A stretch of 64,000 nt of DNA from Acidovorax sp. sif1233 (GTDB lineage Bacteria; Pseudomonadota; Gammaproteobacteria; Burkholderiales; Burkholderiaceae_C): contig NZ_JAHUWZ010000001.1 of assembly GCF_019218755.1 (NCBI RefSeq), positions 1 to 64,000 of the forward strand, in the 5' to 3' direction. The translations under genes and the position numbers were made by a program. Position 1 is the first letter of the stretch; the number at the start of each line of letters is the position of its first letter. Below the pieces are notes generated by a model, which did not search any database, had not been told where the DNA came from, and saw only the letters and a program-made list of their open reading frames with translations. Shown in pieces: positions 1 through 8,866 of the stretch.

Positions 1-1
1 C

Positions 2-754
2 TCCCGTCCCGCCGCCACGCCCCCGCCGCCCGTAGCCGCGCCCCTGGTGGCGCCCGCGGTGCTGGCGGCGGCGTCCACCGCGTCCGCCGCGCAGGGGGCG
101 GCCGCGGCCACCATCCCGCCGGGGGCGCAACCTTCCGCGCTGGAGCAATTCGTGCTGGCGCAGCCCGCCAGCGATGCGCCAGCCTGGCAGGCGCTGGCCT
201 CGGCCTGGGGCGTGAAGCTGCCCGCGGGGGCGGACGCTTGCGCCACCTTGCCGCGCGAGGGGCTGCGCTGCTACCGCAACCGCCGCGCGGGCCTGAACTT
301 GGTGCGGCAGATCGACCGGCCCGTGCTGCTCGCGCTGTATCCGTCGGATGAAGCCGAGGCCCCGGTCTCCGTGCTGCTGCGCGGCCTGGACGGCGAGACC
401 GCCACGCTGGAAGGCGGCGGCCGCACGCTGCGGGTGCCTGTGGCCGAACTGGCGCAGGCGTGGCGCGGCGACATCGCCACGCTGTGGCGCGCCCCGGCCG
501 GCATGCCCGATCGCGGCGAGATCAGCGACACCCCGGCCGGCGCGGCCTGGCTGGACCAGCAACTGGCCAGCAAGGCGGCCGGCGGCACGGGCTCCGGAAG
601 CCGGCCGGTGACGCCCGCGCTGCGCCAGTCGCGCATCCACCGCTTCCAGCTGGCCCAGGGCGTGACGCCCGATGGCCGTGCCGGCCCCCTGACACTCATG
701 CTGCTCAACCGCGCCACGGGCGTGAACGAGCCGCGCCTGCGCAACGGAGACTGA
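2..754 (+). CDS. GspA/ExeA-like protein, C-terminal part (cut by window edge)
   Basis: The frame is open from the first bases of the window, so this is the 3' end of a longer gene; about 250 codons are visible. After an Ala/Pro-rich linker comes a conserved block of about 100 residues containing Cys-Ala-Thr-Leu and Arg-Cys-Tyr-Arg motifs. The last 45 residues look like a peptidoglycan-binding domain (RIHRFQLAQGVTPDGRAG). In ExeA/GspA the missing N-terminal half is an AAA ATPase, and the protein works with GspB to place the type II secretion secretin in the envelope. The stop is two bases from the gspB start, so the two genes are almost certainly cotranscribed. The identity rests on the C-terminal domain and the GspB neighbour. 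Confidence 0.75.
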   Translation, partial: SRPAATPPPPVAAPLVAPAVLAAASTASAAQGAAAATIPPGAQPSALEQFVLAQPASDAPAWQALASAWGVKLPAGADACATLPREGLRCYRNRRAGLNLVRQIDRPVLLALYPSDEAEAPVSVLLRGLDGETATLEGGGRTLRVPVAELAQAWRGDIATLWRAPAGMPDRGEISDTPAGAAWLDQQLASKAAGGTGSGSRPVTPALRQSRIHRFQLAQGVTPDGRAGPLTLMLLNRATGVNEPRLRNGD

Positions 755-756
755 CC

Positions 757-1617
757 ATGTCCTACATCCTTGATGCGCTGCGGCGTGCCGACGCCGAACG
801 CGGCCGGGGGGCCGTGCCGGGCCTGCACTCCCAGGCCGCGCCCGCGGCCGGGGAATTGCCCGCCGTCCACCGGGCGGCGCCGGCCCCGCTGTGGGCCGTG
901 GCGGCGGCGGTGGTGGGCGTGGCCGTGCTGGCGGCCGGAGGTACCTGGTGGGCCCTGCGGCCGCAGGCCCCGGTGGCGACGGCGATGGCCCCGGCCGCGC
1001 CCGCCGTGGTGGCGCCTGCCCCTGCCGCGCCCGCCACACCCGCAGCACCTGCCACGACGGCAGCTCCATTGGCGGCGCCGCCGCCCTTGGCTTCTTCCGT
1101 GCCCGCGCCAGCGCCGCCGCCAGAGCCCGCGCTCGCCCGGACGGCCCCGCCGGCGCCCGCACCCGAGCCGCGCCCGGCGGACAGCAAGCGCGCGGCGGAC
1201 AAGCGCGGCGGCACCGCGCGTGAGCGCGAGCGGCCTGTGGCCGCGGTGGTGGTGGCACCACCCGCCGCACGGGCGCCGGCGGCCGATCCGGCGCGCCCGC
1301 GTGAGTCGCTTGGCGCCCCGCTCCCAGCCAACGGGTCTGCCCCGCGCGCCACGCAGGACCCCGGCGCCGCGCCGCCGCCCGCGAGCCCGGTGTTCGCCCA
1401 GACCGACCTGCCGGACACCCTGCGCGCGCAGTTGCCCGCGCTCAAGGTCACGGGGGCCACGCATTCCAGCAACCCGGTGTACCGCATGGCCATCGTCAAC
1501 GGGCAGGTGCTGCACGAGGGCGACCAGGCCGCGCCGGGCCTGGTGCTGGAGAAGATCGAGCCGGGGCGCACGGTCTGGACCTTCCGCGGCTACCGGTACG
1601 CGGTGGCCGCGCAATAG
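757..1617 (+). CDS. gspB: GspB-like general secretion pathway protein
   Basis: The protein has 286 residues. It begins with the GspB-type cytoplasmic start MSYILDALRRADAER, followed by one membrane segment at about residues 46-66. A long Pro/Ala-rich linker of low complexity spans the periplasm. The compact C-terminal domain (about 218-286, LKVTGATHSSNPVYRMAIVNG) matches the GspB/T2SSB fold. In the family GspB pairs with the ATPase GspA to insert or anchor the type II secretion secretin through the cell wall. The start is the ATG two bases after the upstream stop. No other gsp genes are visible, so the core secretion operon must lie elsewhere or to the left. Confidence 0.85.
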   Translation: MSYILDALRRADAERGRGAVPGLHSQAAPAAGELPAVHRAAPAPLWAVAAAVVGVAVLAAGGTWWALRPQAPVATAMAPAAPAVVAPAPAAPATPAAPATTAAPLAAPPPLASSVPAPAPPPEPALARTAPPAPAPEPRPADSKRAADKRGGTARERERPVAAVVVAPPAARAPAADPARPRESLGAPLPANGSAPRATQDPGAAPPPASPVFAQTDLPDTLRAQLPALKVTGATHSSNPVYRMAIVNGQVLHEGDQAAPGLVLEKIEPGRTVWTFRGYRYAVAAQ

Positions 1618-2181
1618 GGCGTCCCCGGGGCGCCGGCACCCCCTGGGATGCCGGCCGGTGCGTCTGCATGACGCCTGCCGCTCCACCAGGGCCGCCCGTG
1701 GCGCGGCCGTGGACTCTTTTGCTCTCCTGGCGCGGGCCGCGCTGAGCGCGCTTTTGCGGGGCTGGCCGCCGCCGCAGGGCGGCGAACGCCTGGGTTCCGT
1801 GCGGGCCGGTGGACCGCGGTGCGCCACCGGGGGGGCCGCGCCGGTGCACGGGGCGGCCACGCCTTTCTGCCGCGCGCCGTGTTCGGGGTGGGTGGAGCGG
1901 GTCTTACGACCCGGCGCACAAGGTCGTAGGACATCAGTCGGATGGATTTGCCGCCCACCCCTTCGGACAATGGGCCCGGTGGCGGAGCGCTGCCTGCAAG
2001 GCCTGCGTTCCTGCCTGCCGCCGCCAAAGCGCCGTGCCTGCTGCCGGTATGAATCCAATAGCAAAGAATCAATATGGGACAAGCGTCAAAGCCACATTTG
2101 ATTCGGGAATCACACCGTTCTGCCGCGCGGCGTTTTTGTTTTCCTTTGCCCTTTGCCTTGTCTTCCAGGAGAAATTTCACC
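1618..2181. other. 564-base gap between gspB and the chitinase gene
   Basis: No convincing gene is present; the ORFs crossing it on both strands are GC-rich shadows. It becomes more AT-rich over its last 130 bases, as expected for a promoter of the downstream chitinase gene, but no clear -35/-10 pair stands out. It holds one long inverted repeat (annotated separately) and a good ribosome binding site, AGGAGA, at about 2167-2172. Confidence 0.6.
1901..1932. repeat. Inverted repeat GTCTTACGACC-N10-GGTCGTAGGAC
   Basis: The arms at 1901-1911 and 1922-1932 match at 10 of 11 positions around a 10-base centre. It lies about 250 bases before the chitinase start and is not followed by a T run, so a regulator binding site is more likely than a terminator. 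No known regulator is assigned. Confidence 0.5.
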
Positions 2182-4587
2182 ATGCCCCATCTACCAGCGG
2201 CGAGGGAGCGCGCAGCGCGCTCCTGGCGCATCCGGTCCCGCCATGCCGGGACCCTGCTGCGGCTATTGGCCGCCTCCTGGATGCTGGCCGGCGGCAGCGC
2301 GATGGCGCAGGCCAGTTGCGCGCCGGGCCAGTGGCTGGCGGAGTACTTTCCCAATACCGGACTGTCCGGCGCACCGGTGCTGACCCGCTGCGAGGAGGGG
2401 CCGATCGACCGCTACTGGATGACCGACAGCCCCGATCCCCGGCTGCCGGTGGACGGTTTCTCCGCGCGCTGGACGGCCTCGGTGCCCTTTGCGGCCGGCA
2501 CCGCCCGGTTCGTGACGTTCACCGACGATGGCGTGCGCGTGTTCGTCAACGGCCAGCGGGTGATCGACAACTGGACCCCGCACGGCATCACGATGGACGT
2601 GGCCGAACTGCCCCTGGCGGCCGGCAACCATACGGTGCGCATGGAGTATTTCGAGGCCGGCGGAGAAGGCCTGGCCCAGCTCGTCATCGAAGGCGGGGCC
2701 GAGCCGCCGCCGCCCGCGCCGCCACGCATCCTGTCGTTCGGGGCGGACCCGGGCACCATTGACGCTGGCGCCACGAGCACCCTGGCGTGGAGCACCGAGA
2801 ACGCCGCCACGTGCACGGCATCCGGCGGCTGGAGCGGCGACCGCCCCGTCAGCGGCACCGCCCCCGCCAGCCCGGTGGTGACGACCACCTACAGCCTGAG
2901 CTGCAGCAACGCGCAGGGAGACGCCACCGGGGCCTCCACGGTGATCCTCGTGCGCAACAGTCCGCCGCCGGTGCCCCCCACCATCGCCAGCTTCGCCGCG
3001 ACGCCCAGCCGCATCCGGCCGGGAGAAAGCGCGCGCCTGGACTGGCAGTCGCAGAACGCCTCCGGCTGCACCGCCTCGGGTGGCTGGAGCGGTGCGCGCC
3101 CGGTGCAGGGCAGCGAGCAGGTCAGTCCTGCCGCCAGCGCCGCCTACACGCTGGAGTGCGTCAACAGCGCGGGCCAGGCCACCAGCGCGCTCGTCAATGT
3201 GACGGTGGACGCAGGCAACCCGCTGCCCCCGGTGGGCGGCGTCACCGCCACGGCCACCCAGCAGGGCGTGCGTGTTGGCTGGAACCCCGTGACCAAGAGC
3301 GGCAAGTGGGTCAATGGCTACTACGCGGGCTGGTTCTGGAACCTGTTCCCGCCGGACGCCGTCGACATGACCACCATGACCCATTTCGTGTTCGGCCGCT
3401 ATGCGCCCGCCCTGGGCTCGCTGCCCGGCGGACAGGCGGGCGATCTGCTGGAGGGCGCCGGAACGGGCCACCTCGCCCATGTGGAGGATGCGCTGATCGC
3501 CAAGGCCCATGCGGCGGGCGTCAAGGCGGTGATGATGGTGGGCGGGGACAGCGATGGCGCGGGGTTCATCGCCGCCACGGCGAACCCCACGGTGCGCGCA
3601 CGCTTCATCAAGAACATCCTCGACAAGGCGGTGCAGAAAAACTACGACGGCGTGGACATCGACTGGGAAGAAAAGCTGGACACCGAGGCCGGCCGCGCCC
3701 AGGCCCTGGCGCTGCTGCGCGAGCTGCGCGCCGCCTCGGCGCTGCGTGCCCGCTACCAGGCGCCGAACGCGCCGCTGGAGCTGAGCTGGCCCGGCTTCTG
3801 GGTGAACAAGAACCAGCCGGACATCACGCCCTGGCACGCCCAGGTGGCCGAGCTGGTGGACCAGTACAACCTGATGACCTACAGCATGGCGGGCGACTGG
3901 GGCTGGAAGTCGTGGCACCACTCCCCCCTGTTCGGCGAGGGCGACCTGCACCCCACGTCCATCGCCTCCACGGTGCAGGCCTACCTGAACGCGGGCGTGC
4001 CGCGCACCAAGCTGGGCATTGGCATCGGGCTCTACGGCGTGTACTACCCCCGTCCGGTGACGGGGCCGCGCCAGGACCTCACGGGCATGCAGGGCTGGGT
4101 GGACAACGGCGACTGGATGAACAACTACCAGCGCCTGATGGAGGAAAACGCCTTCGGGCAGCCCGGCGCCGCCTATCGCTGGGACGACGTGGCCAAACAG
4201 GGGTACATCACGTACTCGCAGCCCTGGTACCGGGGCTCCACGCCGGTCACCTACCTGAGCTTCGAGGATGAGCGCTCCATCGCCGAGAAGGGCAAATGGG
4301 TGCGCGAGCAGGGCCTGGGCGGCACGCTGGTGTGGACCATCAACTACGGCTATCTGCCGCAGTCCGGCACCAACCCGCAGATGCAGGCGGTCAAGAAGTC
4401 CTTCATTGCAAGCAGTGCCGCCAGCTACCGGGTGTACCGCGACGGCGTGGCGATCGCCACGGTCACCGATCCGGCCTACACCGACACCACCGCGCCCAGC
4501 GGCAGCCACAGCTACCAGGTCAGCATGCTGGATGCGTCCGGCAACGAAGGCCCCCTGTCCGCCGCGGTGGTGGTTCAGGTGCCCTGA
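2182..4587 (+). CDS. Secreted multidomain GH18 chitinase
   Basis: The protein has 801 residues, starting at the ATG 10 bases after AGGAGA; an in-frame upstream start at 2074 lacks such a site. Residues 1-44 form a signal peptide ending GSAMAQA. In order: a PA14-like domain (about 45-172), two Ig-like repeats of about 84 residues sharing CTASGGWSG, then a GH18 catalytic domain (about 374-742) with the complete DxxDxDxE motif DGVDIDWE at 489-496, Glu496 being the expected acid. The flanking segments 344-371 and 746-801 read as two halves of one fibronectin III domain. GH18 enzymes cleave beta-1,4-linked N-acetylglucosamine polymers. It is probably exported by type II secretion, fitting the gspAB neighbour. 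Confidence 0.9.
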   Translation: MPHLPAARERAARSWRIRSRHAGTLLRLLAASWMLAGGSAMAQASCAPGQWLAEYFPNTGLSGAPVLTRCEEGPIDRYWMTDSPDPRLPVDGFSARWTASVPFAAGTARFVTFTDDGVRVFVNGQRVIDNWTPHGITMDVAELPLAAGNHTVRMEYFEAGGEGLAQLVIEGGAEPPPPAPPRILSFGADPGTIDAGATSTLAWSTENAATCTASGGWSGDRPVSGTAPASPVVTTTYSLSCSNAQGDATGASTVILVRNSPPPVPPTIASFAATPSRIRPGESARLDWQSQNASGCTASGGWSGARPVQGSEQVSPAASAAYTLECVNSAGQATSALVNVTVDAGNPLPPVGGVTATATQQGVRVGWNPVTKSGKWVNGYYAGWFWNLFPPDAVDMTTMTHFVFGRYAPALGSLPGGQAGDLLEGAGTGHLAHVEDALIAKAHAAGVKAVMMVGGDSDGAGFIAATANPTVRARFIKNILDKAVQKNYDGVDIDWEEKLDTEAGRAQALALLRELRAASALRARYQAPNAPLELSWPGFWVNKNQPDITPWHAQVAELVDQYNLMTYSMAGDWGWKSWHHSPLFGEGDLHPTSIASTVQAYLNAGVPRTKLGIGIGLYGVYYPRPVTGPRQDLTGMQGWVDNGDWMNNYQRLMEENAFGQPGAAYRWDDVAKQGYITYSQPWYRGSTPVTYLSFEDERSIAEKGKWVREQGLGGTLVWTINYGYLPQSGTNPQMQAVKKSFIASSAASYRVYRDGVAIATVTDPAYTDTTAPSGSHSYQVSMLDASGNEGPLSAAVVVQVP

Positions 4588-4669
4588 TTCCGCCCGCGCC
4601 ACGGGGCGGGCGGCGCCCGTCCGGTGGCCGGGGGAGGGCAGAACGGCCGAAGGCCGCCGAGGCCCGGGC

Positions 4670-5857
4670 TCAGCGCAGGAAGCGCCCGTCGCGCCCGACC
4701 AGCGTCAGCTCGACAAAACGCGAGGCGTTGCGGTCCGGGGTGGTGGCATGGATCTCGAAGCCGCCCAGGTCCCACTTCTTGAGGTTCCAGGTGGCATCGA
4801 TGAAGGCGGCGCGCGTGGCGTTGCGCCCCGCGCGCTGCAGTGCCTCGGCGAACACGCGGGCGTTGATGTAGCCCTCCAGCGCCAGGTGCGAAGGTTCTGC
4901 GGTGGCGCCCGCCGCCTTCCAGGCCGCCTGAAAGTCCCGCACCACCGGCATGACCGCATTGGAGGGCAGCGGGACGACCTGCGAGATCGCCATGCCCGTG
5001 GCGTCCGCGCCCAGGGCCTTCACGGTGGCGGGCGTGCCCATCACCGACAGCGCATACAGCGTCACGCCGCGCTTGATGGCGCGGAACGCCTTCACGAACT
5101 CCAGCGTGGGCTTGCCCGCCAGGCCGATCACGATGGCCTCGAGGTTGCCGCCCGCCAGCTTGGCCGCCGCCGTGCCCGCGTCCGAGGCATTGTTCTCCAC
5201 CGTCACGGTCAGCGCCTCGGGCAGCTTGAGGCGGTCCATCGACTGCTTGGCGGCGGTGAACACCTCTTTGCCGAACGAGTTGTTCTGGTAGACGATGCCG
5301 ATGCGCTGGATGCCGATGGTGGACAGGTGCTGCACCAGCTTTTCGGCCTCGTCGGCGTAGCTCGCGCGGATGTTGAACACGTTGCGGGCACTCTTGGTGC
5401 GGCTCAGCTGCGCGCCCGTGAACGGCGCGAAGAACGGGATCCCGCTGTCGACCACCTTGGGCAGCATGGCGTCGATCATGGGCGTGCCCATGCAGTTGAA
5501 CAGCGCGAAGGTGCCCGGATCGGCCAGGAACTGCGTCATGTTGGCCAGCGCCTTGGGCACGTCGTAGGTGTCGTCCTGGGTGACCAGCTCGATGGTCTTG
5601 CCGTGGATGCCGCCCCGTGCATTGATGCCCGCAAACGCCGCCTTGGCGCCCTGGTGCATGGCCGAGCCGAGATCGCCCAGCGGGCCGGTGAGGGCGGTGG
5701 ACTGTGCAATCCGGATGGCCCCTTCCTGCGCGCGGGCGCTGCCCAGTCCCAGCCAGGGCAGGCTGACGGCCGCGGCCAGCAGCTGGCGCCGGGCAAGGCG
5801 TGGCGAAGGGCGGATGGCTGGCCGTGCCAGGCCTGCGGGCGGGTGGTTGTCGGGCAT
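4670..5857 (-). CDS. Periplasmic ABC-type branched-chain amino acid/amide receptor (Peripla_BP_6)
   Basis: The protein has 395 residues. The ATG at 5857 is preceded by GAGGAGA, which decides it over longer in-frame starts. The N-terminus carries a twin-arginine-like signal (ARRQLLAAA...) with cleavage near SARA-Q. The mature part has the LivK/AmiC-type receptor fold: IAQSTALTGPLGDLG at its start, GINARGGIHGKTIEL, and DDTYDVPKALAN. It should bind a small amide, amino acid or aromatic acid for an ABC importer. No permease or ATPase genes are nearby, so it is an orphan receptor or feeds a transporter or sensor encoded elsewhere. It is divergent from the Crp/Fnr regulator and probably under its control. 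Confidence 0.88.
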   Translation of the reverse strand: MPDNHPPAGLARPAIRPSPRLARRQLLAAAVSLPWLGLGSARAQEGAIRIAQSTALTGPLGDLGSAMHQGAKAAFAGINARGGIHGKTIELVTQDDTYDVPKALANMTQFLADPGTFALFNCMGTPMIDAMLPKVVDSGIPFFAPFTGAQLSRTKSARNVFNIRASYADEAEKLVQHLSTIGIQRIGIVYQNNSFGKEVFTAAKQSMDRLKLPEALTVTVENNASDAGTAAAKLAGGNLEAIVIGLAGKPTLEFVKAFRAIKRGVTLYALSVMGTPATVKALGADATGMAISQVVPLPSNAVMPVVRDFQAAWKAAGATAEPSHLALEGYINARVFAEALQRAGRNATRAAFIDATWNLKKWDLGGFEIHATTPDRNASRFVELTLVGRDGRFLR

Positions 5858-5924
5858 GCGTGTCTCCTCGGGTGGCCCAGGCGGGCGCATCGGCTGCTGG
5901 GGAGGCGACATCATCCCGTCACAA

Positions 5925-5954
5925 TTGACATTTTTTTGTCGTTCTGACGACAAT
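5925..5954 (+). promoter_or_regulatory. Candidate promoter with embedded palindromic operator
   Basis: TTGACA at 5925-5930 and GACAAT at 5949-5954 are 18 bases apart, a plausible -35/-10 pair for the regulator gene starting at 6018. Within it TTGTCG (5936-5941) and CGACAA (5948-5953) form a perfect inverted repeat with a 6-base centre, the half-site spacing typical of Crp/Fnr-family operators. A protein bound here would cover the -10 box and suggest autorepression. This is an inference from position and symmetry. Confidence 0.6.
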
Positions 5955-6017
5955 CCGGGTCGTGGTATTCCCGCATCGCATGCCCCCTTTGTCGCTCTCC
6001 CCCGGACCCGCACCGCC

Positions 6018-6755
6018 ATGGACTCACGCATGAACCAGGATCTTTCGCTCCACCAGCGGCGCCGGCCGCCCACGGTGGACGAGCTCGGCGGCATACCCTG
6101 GCTGAGCCTGCTGCTGCCCGCCGAGCGCGAGCGGGCCGTGGCGTCGCTGCTGGTGGGGGACGCCAACGCGGGCGACTACGTCTGCCGGGTGGGGCGGCCG
6201 GTGACCTACTGGTTTGGCGTGGTGGAGGGCCTGCTCAAGATGAGCAGCGACAACGCCCAGGGGCAGACCATGACCTACGCCGGCCTGCCGCCCGGGGGCT
6301 GGTTTGGCGAGGGCACGGCCTTGAAGCGCGAGCCCTATCGCTACAACATCCAGGCGCTGCGCAAGAGCGTGGTGGCCGGGTTGCCGATCGACAGCTTCCA
6401 CTGGCTGCTGGACCACTCCATCGGCTTCAACCGCTTCGTGATGAACCAGCTCAACGAGCGGCTGGGCCAGTTCATCGCCGCGCGCGAGATCGACCGCCTG
6501 AACAACCCCGACGTGCGCGTGGCCCGCAGCCTGGCATCGCTGTTCAACCCGGTGCTGTACCCCGGCGTGGGGGAGGTGCTGCGCATCACGCAGCAGGAGC
6601 TGGCCTATCTGGTGGGCCTGTCGCGCCAGCGCGTGAACGAGGCGCTGGCGGCGCTGGAGGCGCAGGGCGCGATCCGGGTGGAATACGGCGGCCTGCGCGT
6701 GCTGGATCTGCTGGCGCTGCGCTCGAGCATCTTCCCGCTGCAGCAGGGCGTTTGA
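6018..6755 (+). CDS. Crp/Fnr family transcriptional regulator
   Basis: The protein has 245 residues. An N-terminal cyclic-nucleotide-binding-like beta barrel (about 25-150, with GLLKMSSDNAQG) is followed by a long dimer helix. The C-terminal winged helix-turn-helix contains ITQQELAYLVGLSRQRVNEAL, the typical Crp-class recognition helix. It has no N-terminal cysteine cluster, so it is not an oxygen-sensing FNR, and the ligand is unknown. A second in-frame Met lies 4 codons downstream of the chosen ATG. It is divergent from the periplasmic receptor gene, with a TTGTCG-N6-CGACAA palindrome between, so control of both itself and the receptor is likely. Confidence 0.88.
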   Translation: MDSRMNQDLSLHQRRRPPTVDELGGIPWLSLLLPAERERAVASLLVGDANAGDYVCRVGRPVTYWFGVVEGLLKMSSDNAQGQTMTYAGLPPGGWFGEGTALKREPYRYNIQALRKSVVAGLPIDSFHWLLDHSIGFNRFVMNQLNERLGQFIAAREIDRLNNPDVRVARSLASLFNPVLYPGVGEVLRITQQELAYLVGLSRQRVNEALAALEAQGAIRVEYGGLRVLDLLALRSSIFPLQQGV

Positions 6756-6768
6756 GCGGCGGCGGGCC

Positions 6769-8472
6769 TCAGCCCGGCAGCGAGGGTTGCTGGCCGCGCG
6801 AAGGGGGCTGCAGGCTGGCGCGCTGCGGGGGCGCCGGTACGGGCACCGGCGCGGGCGAGGCCGCGCCGCCGCTCCAGTGGTTCTCGCCGCCGCCATCGCG
6901 CGTGAGGCGGAAGGTGCCCACCATCTGGGTGAGGCGGCCCGCCTGGTCCTTGAGGCTGTCGGCCGCCGCGGCCCCTTCCTCCACGAGGGCGGCGTTCTGC
7001 TGCGTCATTTCCTCGAGTTCGCCCACCGAATGGCTCACGTGGCCGATGCGCTGGCTCTGTTCCTGCGTGGCGGCGGTGATCTCGCCCATGATGTCGGACA
7101 CGCGGCGCACCGACAGCACCAGCTCCTCGATGGTCTTGCCCGCGTGGTTCACCAGGGTGCTGCCCTCCTGCACCTGATCGACGCTGGCGCCGATCAGGGC
7201 CTTGATCTCGCGCGCGGCATTGGCCGAGCGGCCGGCCAGGCTGCGCACTTCGCCCGCCACGACGGCGAAGCCCCGGCCCTGTTCGCCGGCGCGGGCGGCT
7301 TCCACCGCGGCGTTGAGGGCCAGGATGTTGGTCTGGAAGGCGATGCCGTCGATCACGCTGATGATGTCGGCGATCTTGCGCGAACTGGCGCTGATGGTGT
7401 CCATGGTGCGCACGACCTGCGACACCACCTCGCCCCCGCGCGTGGCCGCGTCGGACGCGGTGGACGCGAGCTGGTTGGCCTGGCGGGCCGAGTCGGCGCT
7501 TTGCGACACGGTGCCGGTCAGGTCCACCAGCGCGGTGGCCGCGCCCTGCAGATTGTGCGAGGTCTGCTCGGTGCGCTGGCTCAGGTCCAGGTTGCCCGAG
7601 GCGACTTCCGAACTGGCCACGAGGATGGAGTCGGCGGTCTGGCCGATCTCGCCCACCAGCGTGCGCAGGCGCTCCTGCATGGCGGCGATGGCTTCCAGCA
7701 GGCGGCCGGTTTCGTCCTGGATGCGCACTTCCACCTGCGAGGTGAGGTCGCCGCGCGCGATGCGTTCCGCCACCACCACGGCGCGGCCGATGGGGGCGGT
7801 GATGCTGGCGGTGATGCGCCACGCGATCAGCGCGCCGAGCCCGATGGCCAGCAGCACCAGCAGGCCGCCCACCATGCGGGCGTTGCTCTGGGTCTGCTCG
7901 GCCGAGGCCGTGGCGTCGGCGTTGAGGCTGTTCTGCAGCTCGATGAGTTCGCGCAGCTTGGCGCGCCACGCGGTTTCCACGGGCGCCACGCGGGTCATCA
8001 GTGCCAGGGTCGCGCTCACCGTGTCGCCGTCGTCGGCCGATTTGATCGCGTTGTCGAGCTCGGGGCGCGCCTTGCGGCCCAGCGCCTGCACCTCGCCCAG
8101 CAGCTTGATCTCGGCGGGCGTGGCGCCGGCGGGGGTGAGGAGTTCGCCCAGGGCGGTTTCCTGGCGGCCGTATTCCTTGAGCGTCGCGGAAATGGCAGCG
8201 ATCTGTTCGTGTGCCTGCTTGGGGTCGATGTCGTTGAGCATGGCCGCCGAGCGGCTCTGGATGCCGATGGCGCTCACGCTCTCCAGCATGCCGTTGACGA
8301 GCTTGGACTTGCTGGCGCCGGCACCGGTGACCTGGCGCATCTGCTCATGCACCTTGCCCACGGAAAGCTGGCCCACGGCAGCGACGGCCACCACCAGCAC
8401 CAGCATGCAGCCGAAGCCCAGGCCGAGCCGGCTGGAGATCGACAGGGATTTGAGTGATGAAGCGGCCGGCAT
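6769..8472 (-). CDS. Methyl-accepting chemotaxis protein
   Basis: The protein has 567 residues. Membrane helix 1 is at about 17-36. A periplasmic four-helix-bundle-like sensor follows (about 40-195), then membrane helix 2 at about 200-221, a HAMP linker, and the long coiled-coil signalling domain with the conserved hairpin tip ([20 protein letters not shown]). The C-terminus is Pro/Gln-rich and shows no clear CheR-docking pentapeptide. The family relays ligand binding to CheA/CheW at the inner membrane. The chosen start follows AAGGA; longer starts would put a hydrophilic tail before the first membrane helix. It ends 13 bases from the convergent Crp/Fnr gene. The ligand cannot be predicted. 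Confidence 0.93.
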   Translation of the reverse strand: MPAASSLKSLSISSRLGLGFGCMLVLVVAVAAVGQLSVGKVHEQMRQVTGAGASKSKLVNGMLESVSAIGIQSRSAAMLNDIDPKQAHEQIAAISATLKEYGRQETALGELLTPAGATPAEIKLLGEVQALGRKARPELDNAIKSADDGDTVSATLALMTRVAPVETAWRAKLRELIELQNSLNADATASAEQTQSNARMVGGLLVLLAIGLGALIAWRITASITAPIGRAVVVAERIARGDLTSQVEVRIQDETGRLLEAIAAMQERLRTLVGEIGQTADSILVASSEVASGNLDLSQRTEQTSHNLQGAATALVDLTGTVSQSADSARQANQLASTASDAATRGGEVVSQVVRTMDTISASSRKIADIISVIDGIAFQTNILALNAAVEAARAGEQGRGFAVVAGEVRSLAGRSANAAREIKALIGASVDQVQEGSTLVNHAGKTIEELVLSVRRVSDIMGEITAATQEQSQRIGHVSHSVGELEEMTQQNAALVEEGAAAADSLKDQAGRLTQMVGTFRLTRDGGGENHWSGGAASPAPVPVPAPPQRASLQPPSRGQQPSLPG

Positions 8473-8866
8473 GGTGTTCCTTGAGGTCTCTGGGTGCAAT
8501 GGATCGGGATGCACAAGGCAAAGCAATAACGGGGCCCGCATCAGCCGGGCCGGCGGCCGCGCCCCGCACGCCGGCCCAGGGCAGTGTAGGCAGAATTGAC
8601 AAGAAGTGTCATGAGGCTTGCGGATGGCGCCATGCCCGTTGTGCATGGGTGTTTGTTACAAATGGCCTTCCAGGGCGTGCACCACTCCCGCAGGGCAGAA
8701 GGCGGGGTGGAGGCTGTGGAAAATGAGGGAAAATACGGCAAATCGGTGTACTGCATTGGGTTTTTTGCTATTTGATTGGTAGCACTTGACGGGTGCTTCG
8801 TTGGCCGGTGGCCCCCGGTGGCGCACCCCATCATGTATAAACCCGTTACAGATGTGAGGCCTCAGG
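8473..8866. other. 394-base divergent intergenic region
   Basis: It separates the chemoreceptor gene from the DUF4394 gene and must hold both promoters. I see no clear consensus promoter. TGACA-AGAAG-TGTCA at 8597-8611 is a short perfect inverted repeat. A T-rich stretch at about 8758-8782 resembles the flank of the dispersed repeat but lacks its core. No gene is supported here. Confidence 0.5.

Noticed and set aside
2263-4602. 779-codon minus-strand frame antisense to the chitinase gene
   Set aside because: Same shadow effect; no ribosome site and no recognisable domain.
6787-8457. 556-codon plus-strand frame antisense to the chemoreceptor gene
   Set aside because: The composition is His/Gly/Ala-rich, and the opposite strand encodes a clear MCP.
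8758-8782. Possible sixth copy of the palindromic repeat (T-rich stretch with GCTATTTGATTGGTAGC)
   Set aside because: It lacks the GCGCTT...AAGCGC core, so similarity to the repeat flank may be chance.
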